Shown here piece after piece: positions 23,930 through 34,938 of a DNA stretch of 64,000 nucleotides. The DNA comes from Aldrovandia affinis (lineage: Eukaryota > Chordata > Actinopteri > Notacanthiformes > Halosauridae): NCBI GenBank assembly GCA_029706075.1, contig JAINUG010000007.1, positions 4,961,501-5,025,500 of the forward strand. Direction: 5' to 3'. Made by a program: the position numbers and the translations under genes. Under the pieces are notes generated by a model, which was not told the origin of the DNA, made no database searches, and was given only the letters and a program-made list of their open reading frames with translations. The stretch's first letter is position 1. Each line of letters starts with the position of its first letter.

Positions 23930-26100
23930 GACTGAACCAGTCTAACCACTAGCTCTGCAAAACAGAGAAATGGGGAAGATAATAACCAGGGAGGAACGGA
24001 AAATCACACCCAACGGGTGGCTACTCCGAGTGTCTGAAAACACAAAGGCTATGATAGCCAAACGAACAAGTTAGTAACCAGAACCAGTCGAACCGAACTG
24101 AACAAAAGCAACCTGAGTCAAAGCACCGACTAGCGGGCAAGGTTCTTTATTATAGTTACAACTAAATAAGTTCGTAAGTTAAGACACGAGTTTCCCAAAA
24201 CAATAAAGGCTAGGAGAGCCGAGAGAACATGGTGTAACCCTGTAAACCGCACGAAAAGCGCTTAATAGCGAGAAGGGTTCTTAAAGTAGGTACAATTACA
24301 CATGTTCCTTTGTTTACATAACACCAAAAAGTTCTGAGCGTCCGAAAACGCGAAAAGCTAGGAGAGCCACAGAACCACATTGCAACCCGAAACAGTCGAA
24401 GTGACTGAACAAACGAACCCCAACAAAAGCCCATAACAAACGAGCAAGGTTTCAAATGAAGGTACAATTTAAATAAGTATTATGTAAATACCTGAACCAA
24501 TAGTTCTGAACTTCCAAAAACGTGAAAGGCTAGGAGAGCCAACAGAACAAGGTTGTCACCCGAAAACAGTCTAAACGACTGAACAAACAAAAACCAAATG
24601 AAAAGCGCTTAATAGCGAGCAAAGGTTTTTATTAGTAAGTGACAAGTAAATAATTTATTATGACCGGACATAACCAAAAGTTCTGAGCGTCCGAGAACGC
24701 GGAAGAGCTTGGAGAGCCCACAGAATAACATGGCAAGACCTGACCCACAAGTTCTGAACGTCCGAAAACTCGAAACGGTTAGGGGGGACCGACAGAACAG
24801 CAGGGCACAACTTGACCCACATCTGACATCCGCAAAAACTTGAAACAGTTAGGGGGGATCGGCAGACAGCAGGGCACAACTTGACCCACATCTGACATCC
24901 GCAAAAACTTGAAACAGTTAGGGGGGATCGGCAGACAGCAGGGCACAACTTGACCCACATCTGACATCCGCAAAAACTTGAAACAGTTAGGGGGGATCGG
25001 CAGACAAACAGGGCACAACTTGACCCACATCTGACATCCGCAAAAACTCGAAACGGTTAAGGGGGACCGACAGAACCACAGAGTAAAACCTATACCAAGA
25101 GATCTGAGCGTCCGGAAACGCGGAGGAGCTAGGAGAGCCACCAGAACCACATAGAACTTGTAACCAGTCTAAGCGACAAAATAAAATAAACTTAATGAAA
25201 CGCTCCTAACCACGAGCAAAAGTTTCTAATGTAGGAACAAAGTAAATGGTTATGAAAAGTTCTGAGCGTGTGAAAACGCAGGGGGCTAGGAGAACCACCA
25301 GAACCATATAGTAACCCGTAAACAGCCTATCAGACTGAACAAAAGAAACTTACGAAAACACTCCTAACTACGAGCAAAGTTTCTAAAGTAGGTACAATGA
25401 AAATGGTTATGAAATTGAACCCGTAAACAGCCTAGACGACTGAGCAAAAGAAACTTATGAAACACTCCTAACCACGAGCGAAGTTTCTAATGTAGGAACA
25501 AAAGGTTATGAAATTGAACCCGTAAACAGCCTAGACGACTGAACAAAAGAAACTTATGAAACGCTCCTAACCACGAGCGAAGTTTCTAATGTAGGAACAA
25601 AAGGTTATGAAAAGTTCTGAGCGTATGACAACGCAGGGGGACTAGGGGAGCCACCAGAACCAAATTGTAACCCGTAAACAGCCTAGGCGACTGAACAAAA
25701 GAAACTTACGAAACACTCCTAACCACGAGCAAAGTTTCTAATGTAGGCACAATGAAAAAGGTTATAAACCAACCTTAAACCAAAACTCTGATTGACCAAA
25801 ACGAGAAAGGCAGTTAGCCAAAAGAACCAGTTAGTAACCCGAACAGTCAAGCTGACTGAAACACAGAAACCCCACTAAAAGCTCTCGTAACGAGCAAGGG
25901 TCCTAATGAAGGTAAACTAAATAAGTTCTTTGGTAGACACAGTTTTCCCAAAAACGTAAACGGCTAGGAGAGCCAAAAGAACAAGTTAGTAACCTCAAAG
26001 CAGTCGAACAGACTGACAAACGAAAACCAACCGGAAAACCCCATTAGAGAGAATGGTTTCCATAAAAGGTACAACTAAATAAGTTCTTGCGTTTTTTTTT
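23930..26100. repeat. Complex satellite / minisatellite array
   Basis: Degenerate units of about 150-180 bp recur. Each carries GTTCTGAGCGTCCGAAAACG-like, GGCTAGGAGAGCC-like, GTAACCCG..ACAG and GACTGAACAAA motifs, then a CGAGCAAGGTTTC-like block. The GCTAGGAGAGCC-like motif occurs near 24208, 24357, 24529, 24709, 25129, 25286, 25645 and 25965. A local sub-array with a period of about 65 bp lies at 24780-25070. I see no protein-coding signal; the open frames across the sub-array merely reflect the repeat. Confidence 0.9.
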
Positions 26101-26710
26101 AAAAAGGGATTGAATGGAGATGGTCGTTTCTAAAGGAAAGTCTTAGTGTAAGTCTTCGTGAACGTCTTGAAAAAGACATTCTACCTTACCGGCTAAAAAT
26201 CGTAAAGATGGCTTACGATTTCGCCCCGAACAGAAGCCCAGGTGCGGTTAATATAGGGAGATAATTGATCATTCGAACCAGCTGTGCGCCTCTCAAGGGA
26301 AAGGTGCAACACCGCCATCTGGTGGTGAATCTGGGGAACAACCGTGACACCTATACATTAGTGCCGTTGCAAGATGTGCAACTGTATCCTTGCTAGGCTT
26401 TACACAGGCCAAAGGCACGTCTGCATCTCATATAGAGATAGCAACACGTATAGAGCCAAACTACGCGAGCCGAGACTATAGTCTCTCATTTGCATATACG
26501 ATTCTAGAAGTAACAGTTAACAGAGAGAAAAGCTAACATACATTGGAGTCAGATAGAGTTGGAGTTAATTAACCTCCATTTAATCCCGTTCCGGTAACAC
26601 AAAGGTAAGGCTACACGCTATCCTTCACCACTCGGACACGTCCGCCATTTGGTGTGTTTGAGTGGAATCTTACAGGATTCTACAGAGGTGCTTAAATAAC
26701 ACTGACTCTG
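26101..26710. other. Unrecognised flank of the satellite
   Basis: The sequence after the array is not part of the repeat units. It includes the phrase CCGCCATCTGGTGGTGAATC near 26313, of the kind seen at ends of vertebrate repeats. I could not define an element. Confidence 0.35.
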
Positions 26711-26920
26711 GTGGCAGTGTAGTATAACGGAAACTGGGCTTGTAACGCGACGGTTGCAGATTTGATTCCCAGGTGGGGCACTGCCACTGTACCCTTGGGC
26801 AAGGTACTTAACCTGAATTGCTTCAGTAAATATCCAGCTGTATAAATGGATTGTATGTAAAGAAATGTAAACTGTGTAAGTCGCTCTGGATGAGAGCGTC
26901 TGCTAAATGCCTGTCATGTA
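26711..26920 (+). mobile_element. V-SINE-like tRNA-derived SINE
   Basis: It has a tRNA-like head (GTGGCAGTGTAGTATAACGG, then a degenerate B box). A central core contains TGTACCCTTGGGCAAGGTAC, and the tail is GTCGCTCTGGATGAGAGCG followed by TCTGCTAAATG. This order is that of vertebrate V-SINEs. Confidence 0.9.
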
Positions 26921-28800
26921 ACGAAATGGCTTGCAGATGATTACATTAATGAGCAGTTCCCCCATCATATACTGTATATAATGTCTGAAGTCAAATGTGT
27001 AGCCTTTGGTGTTCAAAATGTTTCAAGCTGGTAGAAGACATAGACATTTATGTGAAAACCATTGGTGCTGGGTTGTACAAAAAGAAACGTTGCAAAAACT
27101 TTGCAATGACGTTTTGTGCTCGCTGAGTAGACTGAACTTTCTGTAATGAAAAAGAAAGCATCGCAGTTTAGATGGAACAATTACAAACAGGGAGGGAGTA
27201 AGAGGGAGTAAATAAAAGGAATAAAACAAATCCCCAGGTGAAAGCTTTAACAGCACCCAATTTACATATCTCAAAAGTTTGCCCACCAAAACTTTTCTAG
27301 TACATAGATTTGTATGTTCAGATTAAAGACAGTGTTCTAGCATATGAATGGAGTACATGTGCTCTCTGAGCCTATTTCTGTTGTGTGGAGGGTTTATGGC
27401 CCCTTCAGGCTGTTGAGGACATATGCTTTATTCTGCTGTGCTTTTCCTTTTAAAGAATATACAGCCACTACAAGCTGTTGCCTACTTTGTGTCAACTTTT
27501 ACTTTTTAAGAAGGACACTTTGTGTTTTGTGCTTTGAACGCCAGATTTATTTTTACGAGGCACGAGGTACAGCATCAGAACGGGACCTTGCAGTTCAGAT
27601 GGTACTGACTACTCCAACGAACAAGAGATAGGGAGACAGATCACTCAGCCTTTGAACTGAAAATGACAGTGGACCAGATTTTCAATGAATCAATCTTTTT
27701 AATTTTTTATTTCAATGTTAAATTGTTACAAAGAGTTGAACAAATTGAAATTTTCCAGAGGGAATCAAAATAACTTCCTTGCCCCTGGGAAAAGGCAACG
27801 TTCTAGAGACAATCTTGCAAAATGGTGATAAAGGAAATACAAAACAGGACAGAAAAAGATGCCAACTTTTAACACAGTTTCTAAATTTTGATTTCTGAAT
27901 CTAAATTTGTATACCTTTTTCCCCCATGATTAATACATTTTCTAAATGAACTAACATGCCAACAATCAGTCGATTACTTATTAACCTAATTGTGCCTAAT
28001 GTGACAGATGACTTAATATGGACTGTAATACGACCGTATCAGGCCCTCCGAGTATCAGGCTGTGCACACAGTGCTATTTTAGGTCACAGCTTTTCTTTGA
28101 CTTGCGTTAGAAGTTATAATCTTCTGAGCGTAGTGCCGGGGTGTGCACAGTACCGCTCCCCTCTGACTCGCAGGCAGAGTGGAGCTGGGGGGAGGTCACC
28201 TGGGTGGAGCCTGAATTTGGCACTCTTCCAACTGCTGTCAACTTGTATGCATTTTCTGTTGGGAGAACGGTTTTCTCACAACTGCAGAAAGATTCTCCCT
28301 TTTGGGGATTTATAGACAGATATATATTTTCTCTGGATTGACCATGTCTTTGATTCTCTCTTTGATTCCCCCCCTCCCCCTCCCCCCCACACACACAAAC
28401 TGCCCTGACTTTCTTGAAATATCCAAAAACATATTTTGCCTTCTGATTGTAGACCTTAAAACATAGCTGTGTAGAAGGGGAGGACATCAGTGGAGCCTCA
28501 TTTTCTTTTCGTCAGGCTACTGTACACATACAGTATGTGCAAATACAGTAACATTAATAATTGTCAGGGTAAGAACGGGACACAAACTGAAAAACTTGCA
28601 TAGCTCACTATATAGCCACCTAGCCAGGCTGGCTAGCTACTGTGACATTACATACAACTGCTGTGGTGTTTCGTCCATGGCTTTGAGTAATGAAAGTGTT
28701 ACTTTCATATATCAGCAGTTCAGTGTTACCTGAAATTAACTAACTAAAAAAGTTGACATTTATTACTTAAAACCTGTGCCATGGCATTTCAATTGAACCT
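26921..28800. other. Intronic DNA, nothing recognised
   Basis: AT-rich sequence with no supported exon, RNA gene or transposon. Short C-rich and ACAC runs occur near 28360-28400. Confidence 0.5.
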
Positions 28801-30125
28801 TACAAAGTGTGTTGACCTGAACCAGGCTTATGATATTATATATTTGGACTTTCAGAAAGCATTTGACAAGGTACCACATGAGAGGCTCATTGCTAAAATG
28901 AATTCAGTAGGAATTGCAGGAGTAGTTTCAGAGTGGGTTCATAATTGGCTGCAAGGGCGAATACAAAGAGTAACAGTAGGTGGGGCCGTATCTGACCTTG
29001 GTGCTGTGGGCAGTGGTGTCCCGCAGGGATCAGTGCTGGGATCTCTCTGTGGCTCAGTTGGTAGAGCACAGCGTCGGCAACGCTTAGGTTGTGGGTTCAA
29101 TCCCCACTGGGGCCACATATACTGATGTATGCATTCACTACTGTAAGTCGCTTTGGATAAAAGCGTCTGCTAAATGACGTATATATATATATATATATAT
29201 ATCTCTGCTCTTCCTTATTTACATAAATTATCTTGATATGGACATTAGTAGCAAAATAGTTACATTTGAAGATGACACTAAACTTGGGGGTTTGGCAAAC
29301 AGTTTGGAATCGACTAAAGTAATCCAATGATTTAAACAAAATCCAAAAATGGGCAGATACATGGCAGATGGCATTCAATATTGCTAAATGTAAAGTTATG
29401 CATGTGGGAAATAAAAACATTAGACAGGAGTATTTTATGGGAGGAGAAAAGTTAGTAGGTGTTCAATTTGAAAAAGACTTAGGAATTGTAGTTGATCAAA
29501 GCCTATCTGCATCAAAGCAGTGTACTACAGCAGTGAAAAAAGCCAACAGGATGCTGGGATACATAGCAAAAAGTATTGAGTATACATCAAAGGAAGTTAT
29601 ATTAATGTTATATAATGCCTTTGTCAGACCTCACTTAGAATTCTGTGTGCAGTTCTGGTCACCGCACTACAAGAAAGATATAGAATCTCTTGAAAAAGTC
29701 CAAAGAAGGGCAACTAAACTGATACCTGGTATGAAAGGTAAAAGTTATGATGATAGACTTAAGGCACTCAATCTATTTAAGCTTAGCAAACGGAGACTTA
29801 GGGGGATTTGATTGAGGTTTTAAATTCCTAAAAGGGATTAACAAAGTGAAATACCAAAGATTTTTTAAGATGAGTGGGGTCAGCAGAACAAGAGGCCACA
29901 GGTGGAAATTAGTTAAAGGCAAATTCCGCACAGATATTAGGACGTTTTTCTTTACACAGAGAGTTGTCAATGCCTGGAACAGCTTGCCAGGTCAGGTAGT
30001 AGAGGCAGAAACACTTAGGCTATTCAAGTCCAGGCTAGATGTAGTACTAGATACTCTTTAGATTAGGACATGACGAGCCTAGATGGGCCGGACGGCCCGT
30101 TCTCATCATTATGTATTCTTATGTT
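28801..30125 (+). mobile_element. Non-LTR retrotransposon copy 2, 5'-truncated, SINE-interrupted
   Basis: This is a close copy of the 7515-10180 LINE, starting inside the reverse transcriptase (KCVDLNQAYDIIYLDFQKAF). It is interrupted within the GVPQGSVLG region by a SINE (29047-29200). The RT active-site FADD has become FEDD near 29262-29273, and a frameshift follows. The 3' end matches copy 1 exactly in form (ATTATGTATTCTTATGT). It is not functional. Confidence 0.9.
29047..29200 (+). mobile_element. tRNA-derived SINE inserted in the LINE
   Basis: Head CTGTGGCTCAGTTGGTAGAG with a B box GGGTTCAATCC, and tail GTCGCTTTGGATAAAAGCG then TCTGCTAAATGA and a TA run. The 6-bp duplication ATCTCT lies at 29041-29046 and 29201-29206. 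Comparison with the uninterrupted LINE at 9240-9262 confirms the insertion site. Confidence 0.95.
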
Positions 30126-30723
30126 CTTTCATTGAATTAACCTTTCACGACCCCATTGTCCCAAAAACTTACCCCTCATTGTCTGCACTGTCCACAAGAC
30201 ACATTGAACGTGTGATTCAGTAGCTGCTCTGGAGCGCCCCCTGCTGGTGTTTTCCGATCCTAAAATCTGTAAATGTAAAATCACAAAAGACTTAATTTAC
30301 CCCAGCTTTATAGGTCAATTTATATTGCTTACACCACAGCTTTCCACACTCTATCCTGCCCGACCCCTCCCTCTTAGTATAATGCAGTTTTTCATTCTAA
30401 CCTAAATTATAATTTCCAAAGTCAGAAGTCAGACTGAATTAATTTTAATAATGTGTTTGGTGGCAATTCCTTTAAAAAGGGGGGATTACGCGGAGTGTAA
30501 TTTGATGTTTTAATCGATTGATATATGGGTAGAATGGCTCTGGTGTTGAGATTGTGGAGCTGCGGGGTCACTGGAGCTAAACGCCTACTCGTGGGAAGGA
30601 GAGGTCACAGACAGAACAAAGCGCTGCGTTAATCACAGTGAAGGCGGAAATAACGGAGACATTTAAATGCATGTTTTTAGTAGCCCTCTCCGAGTAACCG
30701 CCTGCCTGTTAGACCAGTGCACG
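30126..30723. other. Intronic DNA, nothing recognised
   Basis: No supported exon or repeat family. Confidence 0.5.
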
Positions 30724-30898
30724 TGTAGCGGATGGGCTCACGTGAGCACCCGCTGCAGAGTGACGTGGATAAGAGTACGATTAGTTCCCGGAGTTAGGGA
30801 CTTGAGTCTTTAGCTCGGCGAGCTTAATCGCTCTCTTGTCGCGTCAGAGATCCCGCTGTTCGAAACTCGCTGCGGGCAGAACCAACACCGTCACACAC
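30724..30898 (+). mobile_element. Short LTR-like dispersed element, copy A
   Basis: It starts TGTAGCGG and ends near CCGTCACACAC, flanked by a 5-bp repeat GCACG (30719-30723 and 30899-30903). It shares several blocks with 63383-63547, including a GTGACGT..GATAAGAGTA block and TTAGGGACTTGAG. It has the size and terminal pattern of a solo LTR or short non-autonomous LTR element. The right flank is an ACGC repeat, so the duplication could be partly fortuitous here. Confidence 0.55.
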
Positions 30899-30903
30899 GC
30901 ACG

Positions 30904-32080
30904 CACGCACGCAGGAGGGCCCCACGGCCGAACCTTGGGAACCCTGGCCAACACAGCTGACACAGCTGGAGTTTAAATGTAAAACACGCAACACAGAAAT
31001 TCAAGTCGCCATTGGGGATACTGGACTGACTCGTCGGACTAGGGGACAGGTCATTAGTTAGGTGAAACAGGATGGTTGGGACTCTTCAGTGGTTCATAAA
31101 TGCTATGATTCATTGTTTTTTGACTGCAGGGAAATATTGATGTGTTCGCCGCATTATATTACACCTATCTAGCATTACATTGGTAAATAATTCCAGTTTG
31201 CCACAATATAAAACCACAGAATCACATAAATGAGGACTCTGACACACACACACACATACACTTTTCAGTCATCACTGATAATGTGACAGATGCTTGCCAG
31301 TGACTAACGTTAGATAAAAATACAAATACGGGAGAAATGAGCGCCCGCAAGTTCGTAGTTAGCTATCTAGCAAGCACGTTGTTAAAGCAGTTAGAAAGAA
31401 TGCTAGCTAACTGTATAGTATAGTGGACAAAGCGTGTCACTACTAGCCTACTACTATGACCGTCACCGAACATCAATTAGCTAATGCCGCCAGAATTTGT
31501 TCTATTATAAATGTATTTTCTTACTTTAAGCTTACCAACCTGACATTTGAAGGTAAAATTGTAGTTGCATCGTTAGCGAGACCAGTATAAATAGATGGGT
31601 AACGTTATTATATAATAGTTCACGGGAAAATATACACTTACGTTAACCCTTTAATGGTTTGCTAAAACCATTTGTTAGAGCACATTATGACTTTTGCCAT
31701 TGCTTTTGTCTAGGTGAGACTATTAAAGGGTTAAGCTCCCTCAACACGTTTAATCAATTTCGAAGGAGAGTATTTGAACGATGAAATTGTATGCACCAAC
31801 AGCGGACAAAATGACTCCTTTGGCTTCAAGAAATTGGAATATATCTTGAAGATACAGCCATGGATGGTTGGCATTTGCTCTGAACTGTCCTCGCGCTAAA
31901 ACCAGACTCTGCTGTTATCTTCTTTGGCGCGCAACGGGAGCTGTGAGCTGGCAATATAAAAAGGGCTGAATTCTAGTTGAATGTGCGTTGTTTTTATTGG
32001 TGCGCTATTTTTCAAAGGAAAAACAAATGTTCTTATGAGCATGTCATGCATTTGCAAGACATGCCAAAATGTAAGAAGTA
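30904..32080. other. Intronic DNA around a tiny piggyBac-like MITE
   Basis: Apart from the 84-bp MITE at 31647-31730, no exon or repeat family is recognised. The stretch 31290-31480 has GCTAGCTA-type sequence often seen in fish non-autonomous elements. Confidence 0.4.
31647..31730. mobile_element. piggyBac-like mini-MITE
   Basis: The 84-bp unit begins CCCTTTAAT and ends ATTAAAGGG, with TTAA on both sides (31643-31646 and 31731-31734). TTAA targets with CCC-type ends are the piggyBac superfamily signature. It is too short to code. Confidence 0.65.
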
Positions 32081-33256
32081 GGGGAGACCGGGGTTGGTTG
32101 GCTCAGGGGTTGGTTGGCACACAGTTAATCTCCAGCCCCCTATAGGGTGCTGTCACAAAAATGTAACATTAAAATGTTTGTCCTCTTTACCTGCACTCAT
32201 TTATTCTGTCAAAAACATCTGAAGGTCACTAAGTTTTGAGGGGAGGACAACTTTTACATTTTGTATGGTCAAAAGTACAAAATGGTCCTCCCACTAAATA
32301 TATTATAAAACTGTGTTAGATAGAGATATTGACATTATATTATTTTTAGTTAATAGAGATAGGAATCAGCTAAATTTTGATAGAAGATTTGAAAGGTTGT
32401 GATGAGTCATGCTAGCTAGCTGACATCATATTAGCACAGAGATGTGTCCTAATGAGAGTGGGGTTGGTTGGCACACTGACTTTGGGGTTGGTTGGCACAT
32501 GTGCCAATGGTGTGCCTGGACCAAGTGGTCTCTCTGCTGGCACTGGGAGAGGTCTCCCCACCCCACAGGAGCTGCAGCCTTTCCCTAAGACAGGGCCTAG
32601 GAAGGTTGGTGGTGCTGTCAGGAGGAAACCGCCATCCTGACAGACACACCAGTCAAAAGAGATCTAGAGGAGCAAAAGGCTAACACTAAAAAGAGGCTCT
32701 TTGTAGAATTTGTTCTGAATTTTGTAGTTTGTGGTTATAGTTGTGCTGCTGTGCTAATGTTACATGGTGCACCTTTTAAATTATTAAGTTTATAATTGTT
32801 ACAAAATTATTCAGTGTTTTCTTATTTTTTTATTTGTTGTTCTTATAAATTCCAAAGACATAATTAATGAAACATTATTAGTGAACTGATTAAAAAAAAA
32901 AAATTGGTTAAAAAATGGGCAGATATTATATTGAATGTTTACATTTTCTGGTTCTGGTTCAAATTGTTTCTATTTGTTGCTTCATTCTTTGTACTGATAG
33001 CATTTTAACATTGTGCCAACCAACCCCAAAGCGTGTGCCAACCAACCCCGTGTTGGGGCTGGTTGGCACAAGTGCACAACATGACTTTAATCACGAATCA
33101 CATAATTGAAGAAAAAAATGTGTTGACATTGAAATATATTTATTTATAGCTGAGACCTTAACCTTTAATTTGCCACTAGTTCGAATATCCTCACATAAAA
33201 TATGCCAGAGAAATACGGCAGAGTGTGAAAAGTGTGCCAACCAACCCCGGTCTCCC
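32081..33256. mobile_element. pogo/Tigger-type DNA transposon, internally deleted
   Basis: The termini are GGGGAGACCGGGGTTGGTTG and the complement of CAACCAACCCCGGTCTCCC, flanked by TA (32079-32080 and 33257-33258). Plus-strand 32575-32700 reads FPKTGPRKVGG and, after a frame change, ILTDTPVKRDLEEQKANTKK. This is the C-terminal tail type found after the DDE domain of pogo-like transposases. Most of the transposase is gone. The 15-bp motif GGGGTTGGTTGGCAC is repeated directly and inverted inside the element. Confidence 0.75.
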
Positions 33257-33259
33257 TAA

Positions 33260-33425
33260 TGGGGGATCTCACGGTAAATGTAGTGCAGTAAAAAGTCAAT
33301 ATTTTATTTAAAAATGTAGTGGAGTAAGAGTAAAAGTAGATGCAAATAAAAATACTCGAGTAAAGTGCATACTTAAGTTAAGTACAGTAACAAAGTATTT
33401 CTACTTTGTTCATTTCCACCACTCA
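33260..33425. repeat. Dispersed fish repeat fragment
   Basis: The phrase AGTAAAAGTAGATGCAAATA followed by TACTCGAGTAAAGTGCATAC and AAGTATTTCTACTTTGTTCA is familiar as an abundant non-coding repeat of teleost genomes. I cannot name the family, and no ends were defined. Confidence 0.5.
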
Positions 33426-33590
33426 GCCTAGATGCAGTCTGAAGAGGTGAGTCACCAGAGGTAACCACCTGAAAATAACTCCCACATCTTGCCAATATTG
33501 TACAACAACCTTGTTTGTGTGCAATCTCTTGTGCAGTCGTTTGTGTACACACTTGTTCTCTCTCTGATGCATCCCCCAAATTCTCTCTCT

Positions 33591-33765
<175 letters not shown>

Positions 33766-33939
33766 AACACTCAACACCCTCTCCTAGCCTTAATTTTGAC
33801 TAATAAGACAGGTTTGTTATACCATCAAATCTGGTTGACCCTAAAAAGTATCTTGCTTTGTGTCCACAGCGGTTAGTTGACGTAATCACGATTGCACTGC
33901 TGGTGAAGTTTGATCAGCATGTTTGTTTGTCTGTTTCAG

Positions 33940-34015
33940 GTCGAAGCGCCCGGCTCCTGTCCCCACAGCTACCCCGAGAATGGACTCCCCCATGCCGATC
34001 ATCCCGCATCAGAAG
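33940..34015 (+). CDS. ldb3: ldb3 exon: linker after PDZ domain
   Basis: This 76-nt exon completes the split arginine codon from the PDZ exon and encodes SKRPAPVPTATPR and then MPIIPHQK. Mammalian LDB3 has the equivalent SKRP...PVIPHQK linker between PDZ and ZM regions. It is bounded by TTTCAG and GTAAAA and ends exactly in phase 0, which matters for the alternative exons that follow. The segment is proline-rich and probably unstructured. Confidence 0.93.
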
Positions 34016-34573
34016 GTAAAACCCCACCCCTCCACTCAACACCAAAAGCCATCACCTGCGCTACACAATGAGAAAACATGGCAAGAGACAGGAGTGTGTC
34101 TGCGTGCGTGAGTGTGTGTGTGTGCTTGTCCGTGTGTTTTCCCTCACACTTACCCTAGGAGAGATTTTTATTGACTTTGAGGTGGATACCAAGTACAACA
34201 CAGAGACCTGGTGTGGGAGCAAAGGAAGCCATCTATCGAATCTCAGGGGAGCCCTGGGCATTGGCCCCAGATGTATGCCTTTCCTGTCAGCCTCTTCATT
34301 AGTGATTCTCTCTCGCATCCATTGAGGAATGATCTTACGCCCCAGGCTGCCGATGCAGGTGGTGGTGCGGTTCCCTCTAGTGGTGTCGAAGTGCTCATGC
34401 AACATCAATTCATATCTAGGAGTTGATCCCATTGGGACCAGAACCATTATTTTATGAGCTGTTTATTAAGATTCATTCACAGTGCTCCTGAAGACAGTTC
34501 TGTATTGTATGTCCTCATCAAGCATGGATGCATATTTCTGTGCACTGTTGTGTTCTTTCTTTTTCTTTCTCTC

Positions 34574-34575
<2 letters not shown>

Positions 34576-34612
<37 letters not shown>
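34576..34612. repeat. CTGT tetranucleotide microsatellite
   Basis: About nine CTGT units follow a T/C-rich stretch, about 110 bp upstream of the cardiac-type ZM exon. Confidence 0.95.
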
Positions 34613-34614
<2 letters not shown>

Positions 34615-34723
34615 TTACCCCATTTCCTTATGATGAAAAACCAATCCAAAGATTCACCACTAGTTTGGTCAGGAAACCCTCCTCCCCTGTAAGGAGGCAC
34701 TGACCCAGGTTTCTGACTTGCAG

Positions 34724-34938
34724 GATATCCAAGCTGACGGCACCCCTCCCTCAAAAAGTGTGTCGGGCCCTGGCGCCTTGTACTCGTCCTTACTGAGCCC
34801 GGTGGGAAAGCAGGCCACAGGCCTAAAGCAGCAGTATAACTCCCCTATTGGCCTGTACTCTGCCGAAACACTCGAGGAGATGGCTCTGGCTCAGGGGGTA
34901 CAAGGAGGAGTGGCCTCTGCCACTGGTGTTCCTGTAGG
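34724..34938 (+). CDS. ldb3: ldb3 alternative exon: cardiac-type ZM motif
   Basis: This 215-nt exon enters in phase 0 and leaves two bases. It encodes a Ser/Pro/Gly-rich stretch and then QQYNSPIGLYSAETLEEMA, the ZASP-like (ZM) motif that helps dock LDB3 on the alpha-actinin rod. Mammalian LDB3 has this ZM version (YNNPIGLYSAETLREMA) on the exon used mainly in heart. The exon is much shorter than the mammalian one, lacking most of the region between linker and ZM. It is flanked by TTGCAG and GTACGT. Joined directly to the 44131 exon it keeps frame (GG+T gives Gly). Confidence 0.93.

Noticed and set aside
24658..25150. Minus-strand frames with repeated CLPIPPNCFKFLRMSDVGQV
   Set aside because: They arise from the 65-bp satellite sub-array; there is no start context, no exon structure and no known similarity.
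34061..34447. 128-codon minus-strand frame next to the linker exon
   Set aside because: Antisense to intron with a GT-rich repeat; no similarity.
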